Assembly: GCA_038501195.1 (NCBI GenBank)
Contig: JBBPUQ010000004.1
Coordinates: 2,294,001-2,358,000, forward strand
Reading direction: 5' to 3'
From: Nemania diffusa
Lineage: Eukaryota; Ascomycota; Sordariomycetes; Xylariales; Xylariaceae
Length of the DNA: 64,000 nt
Shown here: positions 25,367 to 37,100 of the stretch, one piece after another
Layout: every line of letters begins with the position of its first letter
How positions within the stretch are numbered: the stretch's first letter is position 1
The notes under the pieces: generated by a model
What the model saw: only the letters and a program-made list of their open reading frames with translations
Told to the model about the DNA's origin: nothing
Databases searched by the model: none
Program-made: the position numbers and the translations under genes

Positions 25367-25420
25367 CCAAAAGCTAAAAGCTAAAGTGTTTGTGCGTTTG
25401 TCACTAGTGGTCCTAATGGC
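25367..25420 (-). repeat. Right terminal inverted repeat of the AT-rich block
   Basis: Inverted partner of the repeat at 20600-20653. Read outwards it ends ...GTCCTAATGGC. The bases outside the two repeats differ (left TGGAGA, right CCACCG), so no direct target duplication is seen. Confidence 0.85.
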
Positions 25421-25911
25421 CCACCGTCACCGTCTCCAATTATCCGATCCGCTCTATCAACTCTGCCTAGGGCCATTTGTTCGATAGAGTGCCAAAACGG
25501 CCTCCTTTAAGTGCGTATAGCTAAAACGAGCAAGCCGGCCGCGTCTAAATAGCTAGTGTCTACACTCTGAGGGGTGCATGCCACTTTGCATATCTATTCC
25601 TATATTCCTATCCGGTTTCGGTCAACATAAGTTTTTATAAGGCTTAGGTCTGAGTACGAGCGACTCGGGGATATCACGTCACTGACCGATAGTGGAAAGA
25701 AATACAGTACTGATATAGGGGGTGGAAAAAGCGTCCCGAGGTCGAGAAGCTAGAAACTTTTAGCACATCGGCGAAAGAGCCGAGAGCCGTATAATATATC
25801 TATGCACCGTACCCTTCTGCACTATTTGTTCTGTTAAACTAGCTATTAAGCGCTGCACAGCAACCCTTCCTTCACTTTGCTATTGTCTTCATCACACGTC
25901 GGAAAGGAAGT
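25421..25911. other. Intergenic, promoter side of the nitrilase gene
   Basis: Composition returns at once to normal. No gene is seen between the right inverted repeat and the nitrilase start. Confidence 0.4.
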
Positions 25912-27834
25912 ATGTCTCAGACGGCAGCCCTGTCGGCGAAAATCCGCCTCGCGACCGCATCCCCTGCCACGCGGAGCACGAGACGGGAGACCCTCGCTCA
26001 GCTTGAAAGGCTTGCGCGGTCCGCTGCAGAGAGAAAGGCGGATTTCCTGCTCTTGCCTGAGGCGTATCTTGGCGGGTACCCTAGAGGCTCCGACTTCGGC
26101 TGCAAGATCGGTGGGCGGACCGAGGAGGGTCGAGATGAGTTCCGCAGGTACTTCCGAGATGCCGTCGACCTCGGGGATGTCGTCGGGCCTGCTGGCGCTG
26201 GCGGACTGGAGAAGTGGGTGAGGAGGGAGTTGCCGAATGACCAGGGAGATGGGGGCGAGGGACTGAGCCGGGGCGAGGGCTCGCCTAAAGGTCGGGGAGA
26301 TGGTACGCGCGAGGAAATTGAGCGTGTCGCTCGTGAGACGGGAGTCTTCATCGTTGTGGGACTTGTCGAACGGGCGGGTGGCAGCCTGTACTGCGCAGTT
26401 ACGTATGTGTGTCCCCGACGGGGCATGATTGGGAAGAGGAGGAAGGTTATGCCGGTGAGTGTGCTGTCATTATGTGTCACTTCTCATTTGTCTATACCTG
26501 TGGTGTCAGTCGACGATCGGAGGTCGGGCCGATACATCTTGCTAAGGCTAGGAGATTGTATCTGGTATCAGTGCCGAAATGGTGGATGGTGTGACTCTAA
26601 TGCCACACTATGCTAAACTGTTCGCCTGCTGAGGTTGAGGCTTGGACAGTCCCGTCTGCTGTTTATCGAATGACGATTCAACGATATATCTCATGGCGGC
26701 TAGAATAGCAAATATGGACATCGAGAGCAAAGAAAGGGGCTAATGAATTGCTGCAGACAGGCACAGAGAGACTGATCTGGGCCCAAGGCTCTCCTGCTAC
26801 ACTCAAGGCCGTTAGCACGACGATCCGTGGCATCCGCGTGAATCTCGCCGCCGCCATCTGCTGGGAGAATTACATGCCACTCTTGAGACAGTCGCTCTAT
26901 GCGCAAAAGTACGTGGGCGGCTCATCTGGCTAGACTTATATACTTGCTTGCTAACAAGAACACTGCTATAGTATCAACTTGTATTTTGCACCTACGGCAG
27001 ATAATAGAGATACCTGGCTTCCCCTCAGTAGGTCATCTCGCACAATTACCCTGACCACCGATCTAAGAGAAAGTGACACACTAACACGAACTACTACTTG
27101 AATAGTGCGTACCGTTGGCATCGAAGGACGCTGTTTCGTCGTGAGCTCCAACATGTGCGCGCGCGAAGGCGCCAAGGACGCACCGCAACCCCGGCGAAAC
27201 TCATGCCTGACGAAAGAAGGGTTCGAAATCGCCCTCCCGGCATCCCCCCCTCCGAAGCAAAGCCCCGGCGCCGGGTCTGCCCCGAAGGCGCGGCGCAGTT
27301 CTGTCTTCGACGAGGACGGGAACGAGATCGTGCTGAGCAGCCCCGTCGACTCGCCCAAGACCGCCGGCGCTGCCGCCTCCATCGCTGCGCTATCGTCGTC
27401 GTCGGCCGTCATCGAGGAAGACGAGGAGGACGAGGGCGCGGCGAAAGAGGTGGGCAGGCCGGCGAAGTTCATCTCGCGCGGCGGCTCGAGCATCGTCTCG
27501 CCCTACGGCGACGTGCTCGCCGGCCCGCAGTGGGAGGACGACGAGGGTATCATCTACGCCGATGTCGATCTTGAGGACTGCGTCCGTGGACGGCTGGATC
27601 TTGATACGGGGGGAAGTTATTCGCGGTGAGTGTTTTATGCCCCCTTTCCTTTTTTTTTTGTGTGTGTTCAGCTCCTAAAACCCTGCGTCTCGTTATTTCC
27701 TCTGCTTCATGACGTTGCTCTCGGTGTAATTGATAGGCATGCTGGCTAATAACTTCGACCCCATGAGCAGAAACGACAGTTTCAAGTTCTCTGTTGAAGG
27801 GCTGGATCTAGATCCTCTGCCTTACTACAAATAA
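25912..27834 (+). CDS. Nitrilase / carbon-nitrogen hydrolase
   Basis: Five exons: 25912-26454, 26757-26908, 26972-27027, 27106-27625 and 27771-27834, giving 444 residues. The catalytic triad of the nitrilase superfamily is visible: Glu50 in [14 protein letters not shown], Lys178 in GKRRKVMP, and Cys216 in [10 protein letters not shown]. The ends [28 protein letters not shown] and [13 protein letters not shown] match branch-1 nitrilases, which cleave nitriles to acids plus ammonia; fungal relatives include cyanide hydratases. Two low-complexity inserts are odd: a Gly/Glu-rich stretch at about residues 108-135, and a Ser/Ala/Glu-rich stretch of about 80 residues (exon 4, roughly 27210-27460) inside the otherwise conserved C-terminal half. 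The latter is about 65-70% GC. Intron 1 is long (302 bp). Enzyme class is secure; substrate is unknown. Confidence 0.92.
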
Positions 27835-28403
27835 CTACTGTAACGGAAAACGAGATGGGACTGGATATTGCACATACTAAGGATTTACGTAAAAAAACAT
27901 CATGTGCGCTAGAATGTTCAAGCAATTTATCGCGTTTCATTACACCTATTATTCGATATGAGATGGTGCCCAATCGGGAGCCAATCATCATCTCTGATTC
28001 GAAGCTGGTTATCTTAATGCAGTATATTCCACGCCGCGCACCATTGCTCAATAAATCTTTTTTTTTTCTTATAAAACTCGCGCAATGATACGACCTCCTC
28101 GCAGACTTGGTCTCGCAAAACTCAAACAAAAATTCGGGTATCTAATAATATAATCATCGCAATCCGATGCCGACGCCTCATCACCCTACATACCCCTGAC
28201 CTGCCATCCCTGAAATGATTGTCTAAGGAAAAACCCGTATAGTAACCGCCCGTAGCTTGAGATCGGGCTAGCGGCAAATTCGCATGGTAGAAAATGTGTA
28301 GCTCAACCCTGGAACAAGCAGCTAGGTATTCGGGCATTATTGTAGAAGTGGATTCTGGCTGACAGGTATACTATCAACGCTGGAGTGGCTCCTTTCATCT
28401 GTA
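27835..28403. other. Intergenic between convergent genes
   Basis: No gene is recognised between the nitrilase stop and the stop of the minus-strand gene. Short open frames on both strands have no features. Confidence 0.4.
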
Positions 28404-29771
28404 TTACTCCGCCTCTTTCTCCTTCTCTTTAACTGTTCGGTGCTCATCCTTCACGTCAACAGGGCCCTTTCCGGACACTTCCCTTGGACTAGACAAGGGA
28501 CTGTTGACACCAGCAACGCTACCACTGATGCTATCAGCCCTACCATGCCCTAGGCGGCCGCTGCGGACACTGGCACCATCTCCCATGCTCTGCTTGCCGG
28601 CGTATAGACTGTTGCGCTCGCTAGGGAGAGCTGCTGCGATGCCCGTGGTTGAGTAGATGCTTGTGCGCTCATTACCCGCAATCCTCGAGCTCGATTGGTG
28701 TAGACCTGGGGTCGTGGGAAAGTCCCTGAGGCCATCCAGATTGGCACTGAGAACGCTTAGTGGCAGACTCTCACGACTACCTCCCCAAACCGAGGATGGA
28801 GCTAGAGCTCGAACCGAAGCGTCGGTATCCATGGACCGTCTGCGTCTCCTCTTGCTGGAAGAAGCAAGTGTAAGAATAGAGGCATTGTCGGTGAGTAAGT
28901 TATTAGCCGTAGCTGTGTTATAAGTTGCTGGATGCCCGTGGGGCGCAAGATGCGGTGGGATCGCGGAGGCAGGTGAGTTTGTGGGAAAAGGTTGGGAGAA
29001 CTGTATGGTCTGGGCATTGTTGTGATGCGACGAATGCCCAGTAGCCGTGTTGCCGCCGTTGCCACCACCATTCGGGGCCATCGATTGGATGGTCGTGAGC
29101 GTAGTTGTCAGGGATCGGACTGAGGGAGCCGGTGAAGAAAAAGTGCTGTCACCTCCTCTACGTAAATCGAAGCCGCCAGCGGTCCGACTTGTCCCAGCTA
29201 CCGAGGATGCCATATGTGATGGTGCATGAATCGAATGGGCAGCATCATGATCAGTGGACAGCGTGGGCGCCCTCGAATGAGCGCCAGCCGTGCGAGAGGC
29301 GGAACCGTCGGTTGAAAAGGGAATCGAGTCTCGGCTTCGGGTTAATGATTGGTTCGAACTTCTAGCGGCTCGTGAAGTCGAGAGGGACTGGAGGCTATGC
29401 GGACTTCGTGGGGGGACGGCGATACGGCCGGACTGCGGGTAGGGGTTGTTGTTCTTGGACGGCCGCTTCTTAGACCCCTTGAAGGCGGCTTCGCGCTTGG
29501 AGAGGCCATTTCGGCCGCCAGCGGTAGATGACGATACATTCTTGAAGTTGGCGAGCTTCTTGACCCAAGTGGCAAAAGGGCGCCGACGGCCTGCGCGCTC
29601 GGTATGCTCTATGCGGAGTTTGGTTAGATCCATCTTCATGTGAAGCATCACGAGGGTATGTAAAGTGACGACAGTGTGAGGGAGAAGGTTTGCCCAGGAG
29701 TTATGCGGCACTGGGGAGGGACTATATTTACCGGCTGGCGGGGGAGAAGTCTCGGGCATGGCCATTGGCAT
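28404..29771 (-). CDS. Serine-rich hypothetical protein
   Basis: A single open frame of 455 residues. I do not recognise a named domain. The N-terminal part has a basic block (RAGRRRPFATWVKKLANFK, about residues 60-78) preceded by MDLTKLRIEHTE; this short region looks the most conserved-like. The rest is Ser/Ala/Arg/Gly-rich and almost certainly disordered, with KRRRRRS near residue 310 as a possible nuclear signal and a Lys/Glu-rich end (DVKDEHRTVKEKEKEAE). The start at 29771 is uncertain; Met47 (MDLTKLR) could be the true start, since the 46 residues before it are low-complexity. Codon use and the uninterrupted frame support a real gene. Function unknown. Confidence 0.6.
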   Translation of the reverse strand: MPMAMPETSPPPAGKYSPSPVPHNSWANLLPHTVVTLHTLVMLHMKMDLTKLRIEHTERAGRRRPFATWVKKLANFKNVSSSTAGGRNGLSKREAAFKGSKKRPSKNNNPYPQSGRIAVPPRSPHSLQSLSTSRAARSSNQSLTRSRDSIPFSTDGSASRTAGAHSRAPTLSTDHDAAHSIHAPSHMASSVAGTSRTAGGFDLRRGGDSTFSSPAPSVRSLTTTLTTIQSMAPNGGGNGGNTATGHSSHHNNAQTIQFSQPFPTNSPASAIPPHLAPHGHPATYNTATANNLLTDNASILTLASSSKRRRRRSMDTDASVRALAPSSVWGGSRESLPLSVLSANLDGLRDFPTTPGLHQSSSRIAGNERTSIYSTTGIAAALPSERNSLYAGKQSMGDGASVRSGRLGHGRADSISGSVAGVNSPLSSPREVSGKGPVDVKDEHRTVKEKEKEAE

Positions 29772-30820
29772 AATAGAGTCAGTCTATTTACCGGGTGTGA
29801 CAAGGTAATGCAGGTGATGCTGGGTGAAAGGCAATATGTGCTGGCGCTTGAGCGTAGAGTTTGAAATCGACGGTGCCTCGTGGTGAAAGTCCGTGCTGTC
29901 GTGGGTGGATGGATGGATGGATCACTACGGAACACCTAAACTAGCAGAAGATCGACGAGTGGAGGTATGCAGCAGTGTCCTAACTAATCAAGTCTAACGA
30001 ACGGGTCGAGGAGCAGGCTGTCAAAAAAAAAAAAGGAGTGTCGGCCACAATGGCTAAGAAGGTTGGGGAGATAGAAGGCTGACCATGTTGCTCTATAAGT
30101 TTAAGTTTGGCATTAGATAGGGGAGACTGGGGAGACTGGAGGGAGGAATATTGAAGTTCGTGGTGTTCTTTCTCAGAAAAAGCCCAAACTTACCAGGGTA
30201 GCATGGCGAGCCTAACAAGCAATTAAAGGTACCTAAATCTCGGTACTCGCCCAGACTAATAGCGTCTCTGGGCGCGTACTGTACACCTGGCTCCCTCCCT
30301 TGGGTCTTTCCAGGGTACATGTGTCCGCTTTTGTAGGTGCCATACAGCCCCGTATGCACCAAAAGAGCCCCTAAAACGCGCCAAGATCGTATTTGTTCGG
30401 TACCTATCGAGAGTGCCCCTGTTAATTGCGTCATCAGCCACATCTGCTGAGTGCTTCTGTCTAGATATGCAATACAAATATTTATCCACTTACCTGAGCA
30501 TATTACTCTACAGAACACTTGTGTGGCTGACGGCTTTTCGAAATTAGATGGGGGAGAAGAATGAATCTAGATATGTACGTAGTATATACCCATTTCGACC
30601 CAACTTTGCCTGCCTAGGCAGTATGTAGTGCAATCGAATGCGATAGCACGTGCCATATATTTCGGCTTGATTACTTAATTTTATTTCTTACACCACGTCG
30701 AAGTGCACACATGCTGTGTGAGAAACTCGCATGCTGGGAACGAGACGGGACACCGCCGTCATTCGTTTCCACAAAGGTGACAGCTATGTCGCGGATGATA
30801 TCGCTGTCATCTAATTAGAA
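29772..30820. other. Intergenic between divergent genes
   Basis: Shared upstream region of the Ser-rich gene (minus strand) and MLH3 (plus strand). Contains a (GGAT)4 microsatellite near 29906 and an AGGTACCT palindrome at 30227. Overlapping minus-strand frames at 30093-30518 show no domain. Confidence 0.4.
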
Positions 30821-33785
30821 ATGTCTATACGACAATTGCCGGATAGTGTGATCGCTCAAATCAAATCTTCTACTGCCATCACGTCTCTCAATGGTGTCGT
30901 CTGTGGCCTGTTTAGAAACTCTCTCGATTCAGGAGCCACCAGGGTAAATGTATCCATAGACTACATACGAGGGAACTGCTCTATTGAAGATGATGGATTG
31001 GGAATTTTGCCTGCCGAATTCCAGCCCAGCGGCGGCTTGGGCAAGCTGCACTGTAAGCTCAGTTAGTCCTGTTACCTGGGAACATCGTTCGGCTGACGAA
31101 TTTGGTCAAGTTACTTCAAAGTACCCCGTGAATGAGGATATTCATGGGAAGAACGGCGCATTCTTAGCATCACTAGCTTCCTTGTCACTGCTTTCCATCA
31201 CTTCTCATCACCAAAAATACCATTCCCACAACTCGATCCAAATCCACAATTCAGCCGTTTTAGCTCGGCACACCCCCTCACCTCCTGACCAAAGGCTACT
31301 GAGTTTTCCTCATGGGACGAGAGTAACCGTACGAGATCTCTTCGGAGCAATGCCAGTGAGAGTGAAACAGAGGGCCATCGATGTAGAAAGAGGTATTCAT
31401 TCGAAACATTGGGAAATCCTCAAACTAAATGTCGTCGCACTGATACTCGCATGGGATCGACGTGTTTCGGTGTCATTTCGAGAATCTGCGAATCAGTGGA
31501 CCTTCTCGGTCCGTACCAGCCAAATACACCAAGATGACGCAGAGCTTCGGCTTGATCTTACAACGCATGTGTCTAATATCTTGTACCAAACTCAACTTTC
31601 CGACGATAACAAGCTGCAGACTTGGGTTCCGCTGAAAGCTTCAGCTGGCAGGCTGTCAATCAGCGGTGCGGTATCGCTGCGTCCTGTCGCCACGAAACGA
31701 ATCCAATTCATTAGCATAGGGATTTATCCTGTGTCCAATGAGCATGGCTCAAACGTCCTTTATGAAGAAATCAACCGAATCTTTTCCAACTCGTTTTACG
31801 GCGTCGAAGAAGACGTAGGCAATCTTACAACTGATGAACGTGGCAAAAGGGCAAAAGACCGCTTTACTACTCAGGAGCTCAAATGCCGAAAGGGAATAGA
31901 TCGCTGGCCAATGTTCTACATCAAAATCCGTAGTAGCGGATATATAAATTCCATTGCGTCTAAGGAAATGGACGAGCTGCTTAATGAGCGGCAAGGGAAC
32001 CTAGCCTCAATAGTAGATATACTAAATGCAGTAGCCTACGAATTTTTGAAGAAATATCATTTTCGCCCAAAACGGATCAGACACAGGAAAGAGGATACCG
32101 CTACAAAAAAGCCAAGGCTAGATTCACCCAACACGGGGTTATCCAACAGCCATGTTTCAAAACCACCCTCAGCAGTTAGAATACGGGATCAACAATGCAA
32201 TGGGGACCTAGCCACGACGCAACTGAGCATTCGTCGAGATCGCGGCTCGCGTTCACGACCAGAATCTCCATTTGATCTTTGGTCTCGGGTCAAATCTGGT
32301 TCGTGCCAACAGTCACTGAGTGAAGGGAAAGCTGGTACGAAATTCACAGATGGTGGGTATGCAGCACCTGGGTTTTCTGGGATAACAACTCCAAGTTTTA
32401 CTATAAACAACTCTGGTTCTATTCCTCCTCTATTTGGCCCCGATGGAAAGTTGCTGCGGGTACCCTTTGTCACGCAAAACTCTACGATTCCTAGCGTTGA
32501 TCAAAGGTATCAGTCTGTGGAGGTAGAAAGGAGAACCTTAAACGAAGCTATCAGGTGGACAAACCCAGTCACGAAGGAAACCTCAGTCATTGACCCCAAA
32601 ACTGGCTTCGTTATAGGATCGCGGAACTGCTGCCCTGAAGACGAACGCGAAAGCGCGGATTTAAAACATCGTAAACGACTTCGGTCGGATTATAAACTCG
32701 CGTCGGATACAAATCGCAGTATGTGGTTAGGAGAGCTACTATCATCTTGGGAAAACCCAGTCTTTAAGGTCACAGAGCCCTGCATTCCCAGCGCCTTCAG
32801 TGAAGAGAACAGTTTAAGTCGACCGATGCAACCCTTCGGATGCAGTACTTGGCTTCAAGACTCTTCAGAGCTAGGGCCACCCATCCAGGGTCGAGTATCT
32901 AAGATGGCACTGCGTTGTGCCGAGGTCATTTCACAAGTTGATCGAAAATTCATTTTTGCTAGGGTTCTAGTCGATTCATGTACAAATGGGCCAAAGGGAC
33001 CAAATCAGGCCGCATCCCTTTTAATTATTATCGATCAGCATGCTGCTGACGAAAGATGCCGAGTTGAATCGCTGATGGAAGACTACTTTGAGCGCACGAG
33101 TAATGTGGAGATCAGCGATCCTATGAACTCACGAGTTGCACCAACGTCGGCAGCTTATGTAGCCTGCACAGAATTGCTGGAACGGCCACTAAAATTTGAT
33201 ATCTCTATGAGAGATGCGACACAGCTTGAACGTACAGTCACGCGCTTTGCTCATTGGGGTATTCATTACCGTATTGTACCGATATCTCCAACTGGAAATG
33301 CTGGCTGTAGACAAGTTGAAGTGACAAAATTACCACCAAGTATAGCGGAGCGATGCCGACTCGAACCCCGCCTCTTAGTCGAGCTCATCAGGGGGGAGGC
33401 TTGGAAAGTCGACGTGGATACTCATAATAGCGCCTCCGTGAAAGACACCGGCAGTCAAGATGGCGAGGTTACCACACCACACTGGATTACCAAGTTCCAC
33501 GGATGTCCACAAGGGATCTTGGATATGATGAACTCTCGGGCGTGTCGTAGTTCAGTCATGTTTAATGATCCCCTGTCTCGAGAGGAGTGCGCGAATCTAC
33601 TAAAACGGCTCGCAGATTGCGCGTTTCCATTTCAATGTGCACATGGCCGACCGTCAATGGTACCACTGGTAGACCTGGGCGATACTATGGCTTCCACCTC
33701 TCTCGAACGAAGACCAGCCGACTCCTTCCGGAAAGCATTGAAGGCATGGAAGACCGACGGACGGGAAAAAGATAGCGGAGCGTGA
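30821..33785 (+). CDS. MLH3: DNA mismatch repair protein MLH3 (MutL homologue)
   Basis: Two exons, 30821-31052 and 31111-33785 (58-bp intron), give 968 residues. N-terminal GHKL ATPase-like domain: SLNGVVCGLFRNSLDSGATRV, with Asn33 in place, and EDDGLGI at 56-62. The C-terminal endonuclease domain has the metal-binding motif DQHAADERCRVE starting at Asp719, and the end FPFQCAHGRPSMVPL typical of MLH3. MLH3 pairs with MLH1 to nick DNA in meiotic crossing-over and some mismatch repair. The intron removes a frame change, giving LGKLHFTSKYP. Oddly, the position of the catalytic Glu of MutL ATPases (E29 in E. coli) is Gly29, and the later RGEAL motif reads NGAFL. This may be normal for filamentous-fungal MLH3, but I cannot align here. 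Confidence 0.93.
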
Positions 33786-34138
33786 CATTGATTGACGATA
33801 CCTATTTGTATATTTCTTAGTATATATGAAGATACCCGATGATAATTATGCCATAATCATTCTAATATCTATTCGAATCTCCCATCTTGAGATATATAGG
33901 GGTTGCAAAGGCGCTAAGCCACAAGTCCCCCTGCACCGCCGCATTGCTCTACTAGGTTAGCGCCATGTACATTAGAACTTTAGCGCGATGCGGTGACGTT
34001 AGGTAGTTGTACAGTATTAAAGCTCCGAATCACAGCTCCTGATTCCAGACTCCGATGCAGGCAGACACGCAAAGAGGTAGACCAGAAACCCGACCCAACA
34101 ATGCCCATATAGCTGTCGCGAAAACCTGAGCGTGCACC
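33786..34138. other. Intergenic, VPS11 promoter
   Basis: 353 bp between two genes in the same orientation. No further element is recognised. Confidence 0.4.
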
Positions 34139-37100
34139 ATGGCTCTGCTTTTGGTATGCTTCGTCCTTATAACCATGCGAAAGGCCAGCCTTGATTCATA
34201 GCTAACTGATCTGCGCCCCAGTGGAAATCATTCGACTTCTTCGAAGTCAGCCAGGTCAAGCTCGGCGACGACGAGACGCGATCGTTCTTCGAGAACAACG
34301 AGATCTCCAGCGTGTGCTCCGGCTCTGAGAGCCTATTCCTCGGTAGCGACAATGGATACGTGCGCATAATTGGCCCGAGCTGGAAGGTCGTCCGCAGTTT
34401 CCAAGCACACGAAACGGGACGCATCACCCACATGCGCCAGGTCGAGGGCACTAGCTTATTGGTTACCGTTTCAGTATGAGTTGCTGTCTTATCTAGGGAA
34501 GGCCGAACGTATTGGTGTTGACTAGGTATGAACAGGAAGACCTGAGCAACGAACCAGTGTTGAAGGTTTGGGCGCTCGACAAGCCGGTCAAGAAGACGGG
34601 ACTGCCGACCTGTTTGAGCACCATCAACATATACAACGGACGCAAGCAATTCCCAGTAGGTGTCCTCGCCTCTCTATCAAAAGCGTTGCATGTGCTCATT
34701 ATGGTTTTCGTAGATATCTGCCTTCACCGCCCTCGACGACCTCTCTCAGCTCGCAGTGGGCTTCGCAAACGGCGCGGTTACGGTAATACGAGGCGACCTA
34801 ATACACGACCGAGGGACCAAACAGAGAATCGTATACGAATCTGAAGAGCCAATCACTGGCGTAGAATTTGTGTCAGACCCTAAATTGTCTACACTATTCG
34901 TTGCGACTACCTCGAAGCTCCTGAAGCTTGTCATATCTGGAAGAGGGCATGGGCAGCCACCACGAGCCGTCGAAGACTCAGGGTGCGCCGCAGGATGCAT
35001 GACGGTGAACAAGAAAACGGGCGACATAATCGTGGTCCGAGAAGATGCTGTCTATTACTATACTATCGACGGTAGAGGGCTCTGCTTTGCCAATGATGGA
35101 GCTACTACGATCGTATCGACGTTTGAAGATTACGTTGGCCTTGTTGCGCCGCCGCCATCTACGAAAAATGGTGCATCAGACAATATGCGGAGACGATTTG
35201 GTGGCGCTAGCACAGAATCATTATTCAGTGCAGCTACCTTCACCATGATTGATCCTCAGTTACAAATAGTTGCCCACTCAGAGACGCTCATTTCACCAGT
35301 CAAGGCCCTCTTCCAGATTTGGGGGGACCTTTTCATCTTGACCCAAGATGGCAAAGTGAGAAGAATTCCTCAAGGTGTAGAATGACGTGTGTACTAATGC
35401 TAGCTAGATCAATAGGTATCACGAAAAGTCGCTTCCGCAAAGGCTCGAGCTGCTCTATCAACGAAATCTCTTCCCCCTTGCCATCAACCTGGCTCAGAAA
35501 TCTGGCATGGATTTGCAACAACAAAATGTTATTTACAGGAGGTATGGTGATCACTTGTACCAAAAGGGAGATTATGACAGCGCCATGGCCCAATATATCA
35601 AATCAATCGATAACACAGAGCCTTCCCAAGTTATTCGCAAGGTAAGGCTTCCTTTGCAGTTGCCAATGTTACGACGCTGACCATCCCCGAGTTTCTTGAT
35701 ACGCAAAGGATACATAATCTTATCGAATATCTCGAAGAGCTGCATCAGCACCATAAAGCAACAGCAGACCATACCACTCTACTGCTCAACTGCTATGCAA
35801 AACTTAAAGATGTTGAGAAGCTCGAGAAATTTATCAGATCCGAGGGGGATTTAAAGTTTGACTTGGACACGGCGATCAACATGTGTAGACAGGGAGGCTA
35901 CTTCGAGCAGGCAGCGTATCTGGCGACAAAACATGGCGAGAGCGACCTAGTCGTGGATATTTTGATCGAAGATTCCAAGCTTTATTCCGAGGCGCTGGAT
36001 TTTATATGGCACCTTGATGTCGAAACGGTTAGTCATCATGGCCTTTAGAGCGGTTCGTCACTAACCATATGCAGGCCTATACTTGTTTGATGAAGTATGC
36101 TAGAGTATTATTGGAGCACTGTCCCAACAGTACAGCCGAGCTTTTCATTGACTATTACACGGGTAAATACAAACCTAAGGTGCATAGTGCACCTATAGAA
36201 CCAGTCCCAGTAACATCTGGAAACCGTTTAGTAGCTGGTGCCGCTAGTGCCGCCAGTGCCGTGCAAAATCTTACAAGCTTGTTGCCTCTGCCATATATGG
36301 GCACCTCTGCAGTTGCTTCACCGAGCACGCAAGGGGATAGCCAACCCGCAGTGGGACAAGAGACTTCAAATGCTGAGCAGGATGATGATTCTATCTCAAA
36401 ATATACCCCTCCACCTCCTCGTTCCGCATTTTCATCCTTTCTCGATCACCCCGACGAGTTTATTGTTTTTCTTGAAGCATGCCTCAAGTCCGGTTCCCTT
36501 GGGGAGAAGGATAGGGCTGACATCTATACAACATTGTTTGAGATGTACCTCCACAAAGCGAAAGATGGAAAAGGGGTACAAAAGGAAGAATGGGAGCTCA
36601 AAGCAAAGAAACTCATAGAAGGACATGATATACCCATCGAAAATTCAAACGTCCTCCTGCTATCACACCTCTCCGATTTCCGTGATGGCACAACACTTGT
36701 GAAAGAGCAGTCAGGTCTTTTGTTCGACATCTTCCGGTCTTACACTTCCGCGAAGGACACACGCGGGGCTATTAGAGCCCTACGGAAATACGGACCCCGG
36801 GAACCTCAACTCTACCCCGCTGCCCTCGCATATTTCACATCGGACCCGCGCATCCTTGACGAGGCGGGCCCCGAAGAGCTTGCAGACGTACTCAAAAAAA
36901 TCGACGCCGACGGTCTCATGGCACCGCTGCAGGTTATTCAGACGCTAGGGTCAAACGCCGTCGCCACCATGGGCATGATTAAACCCTACTTAGATGAGAC
37001 TATTACACGTGAACGCCGAGAGATCGCTACCAACAAGCGACAAATTGCTTCATTCCGCAAAGAGACTGAGCAAAAGCGTGTTGAAATTGCGGAGCTCGGC

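Larger units (their letters stand above)
20600..25420. mobile_element. Extremely AT-rich block bounded by terminal inverted repeats (mutated DNA element)
   Basis: About 4.8 kb whose interior (about 20700-25350) is roughly 97% A+T by sampling lines, including whole 60-base stretches with no G or C. Both ends carry the same sequence in inverted orientation, starting GCCATTAGGACCACTAG, identical over 45 bp. Remaining C residues are mostly in ACT or GCT contexts, and CpG is almost absent. No open frame of 60 codons exists inside. The simplest reading is a DNA transposon destroyed by RIP, the fungal process that converts C to T in repeats. However, the TIRs are nearly untouched, and the GC content is much lower than ordinary RIP leaves. 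No target-site duplication is visible, so the superfamily is open. Confidence 0.65.

Noticed and set aside
26409..26594. Open frame overlapping the first intron of the nitrilase gene
   Set aside because: It ignores the donor GTGAGT at 26455 and lacks the nitrilase continuation, which starts at 26757.
29672..29771. Intron near the 5' end of the Ser-rich gene (donor GTAAAT)
   Set aside because: The available acceptors before MDLTKLR do not keep the reading frame, so no intron is called; a downstream start is the better alternative.
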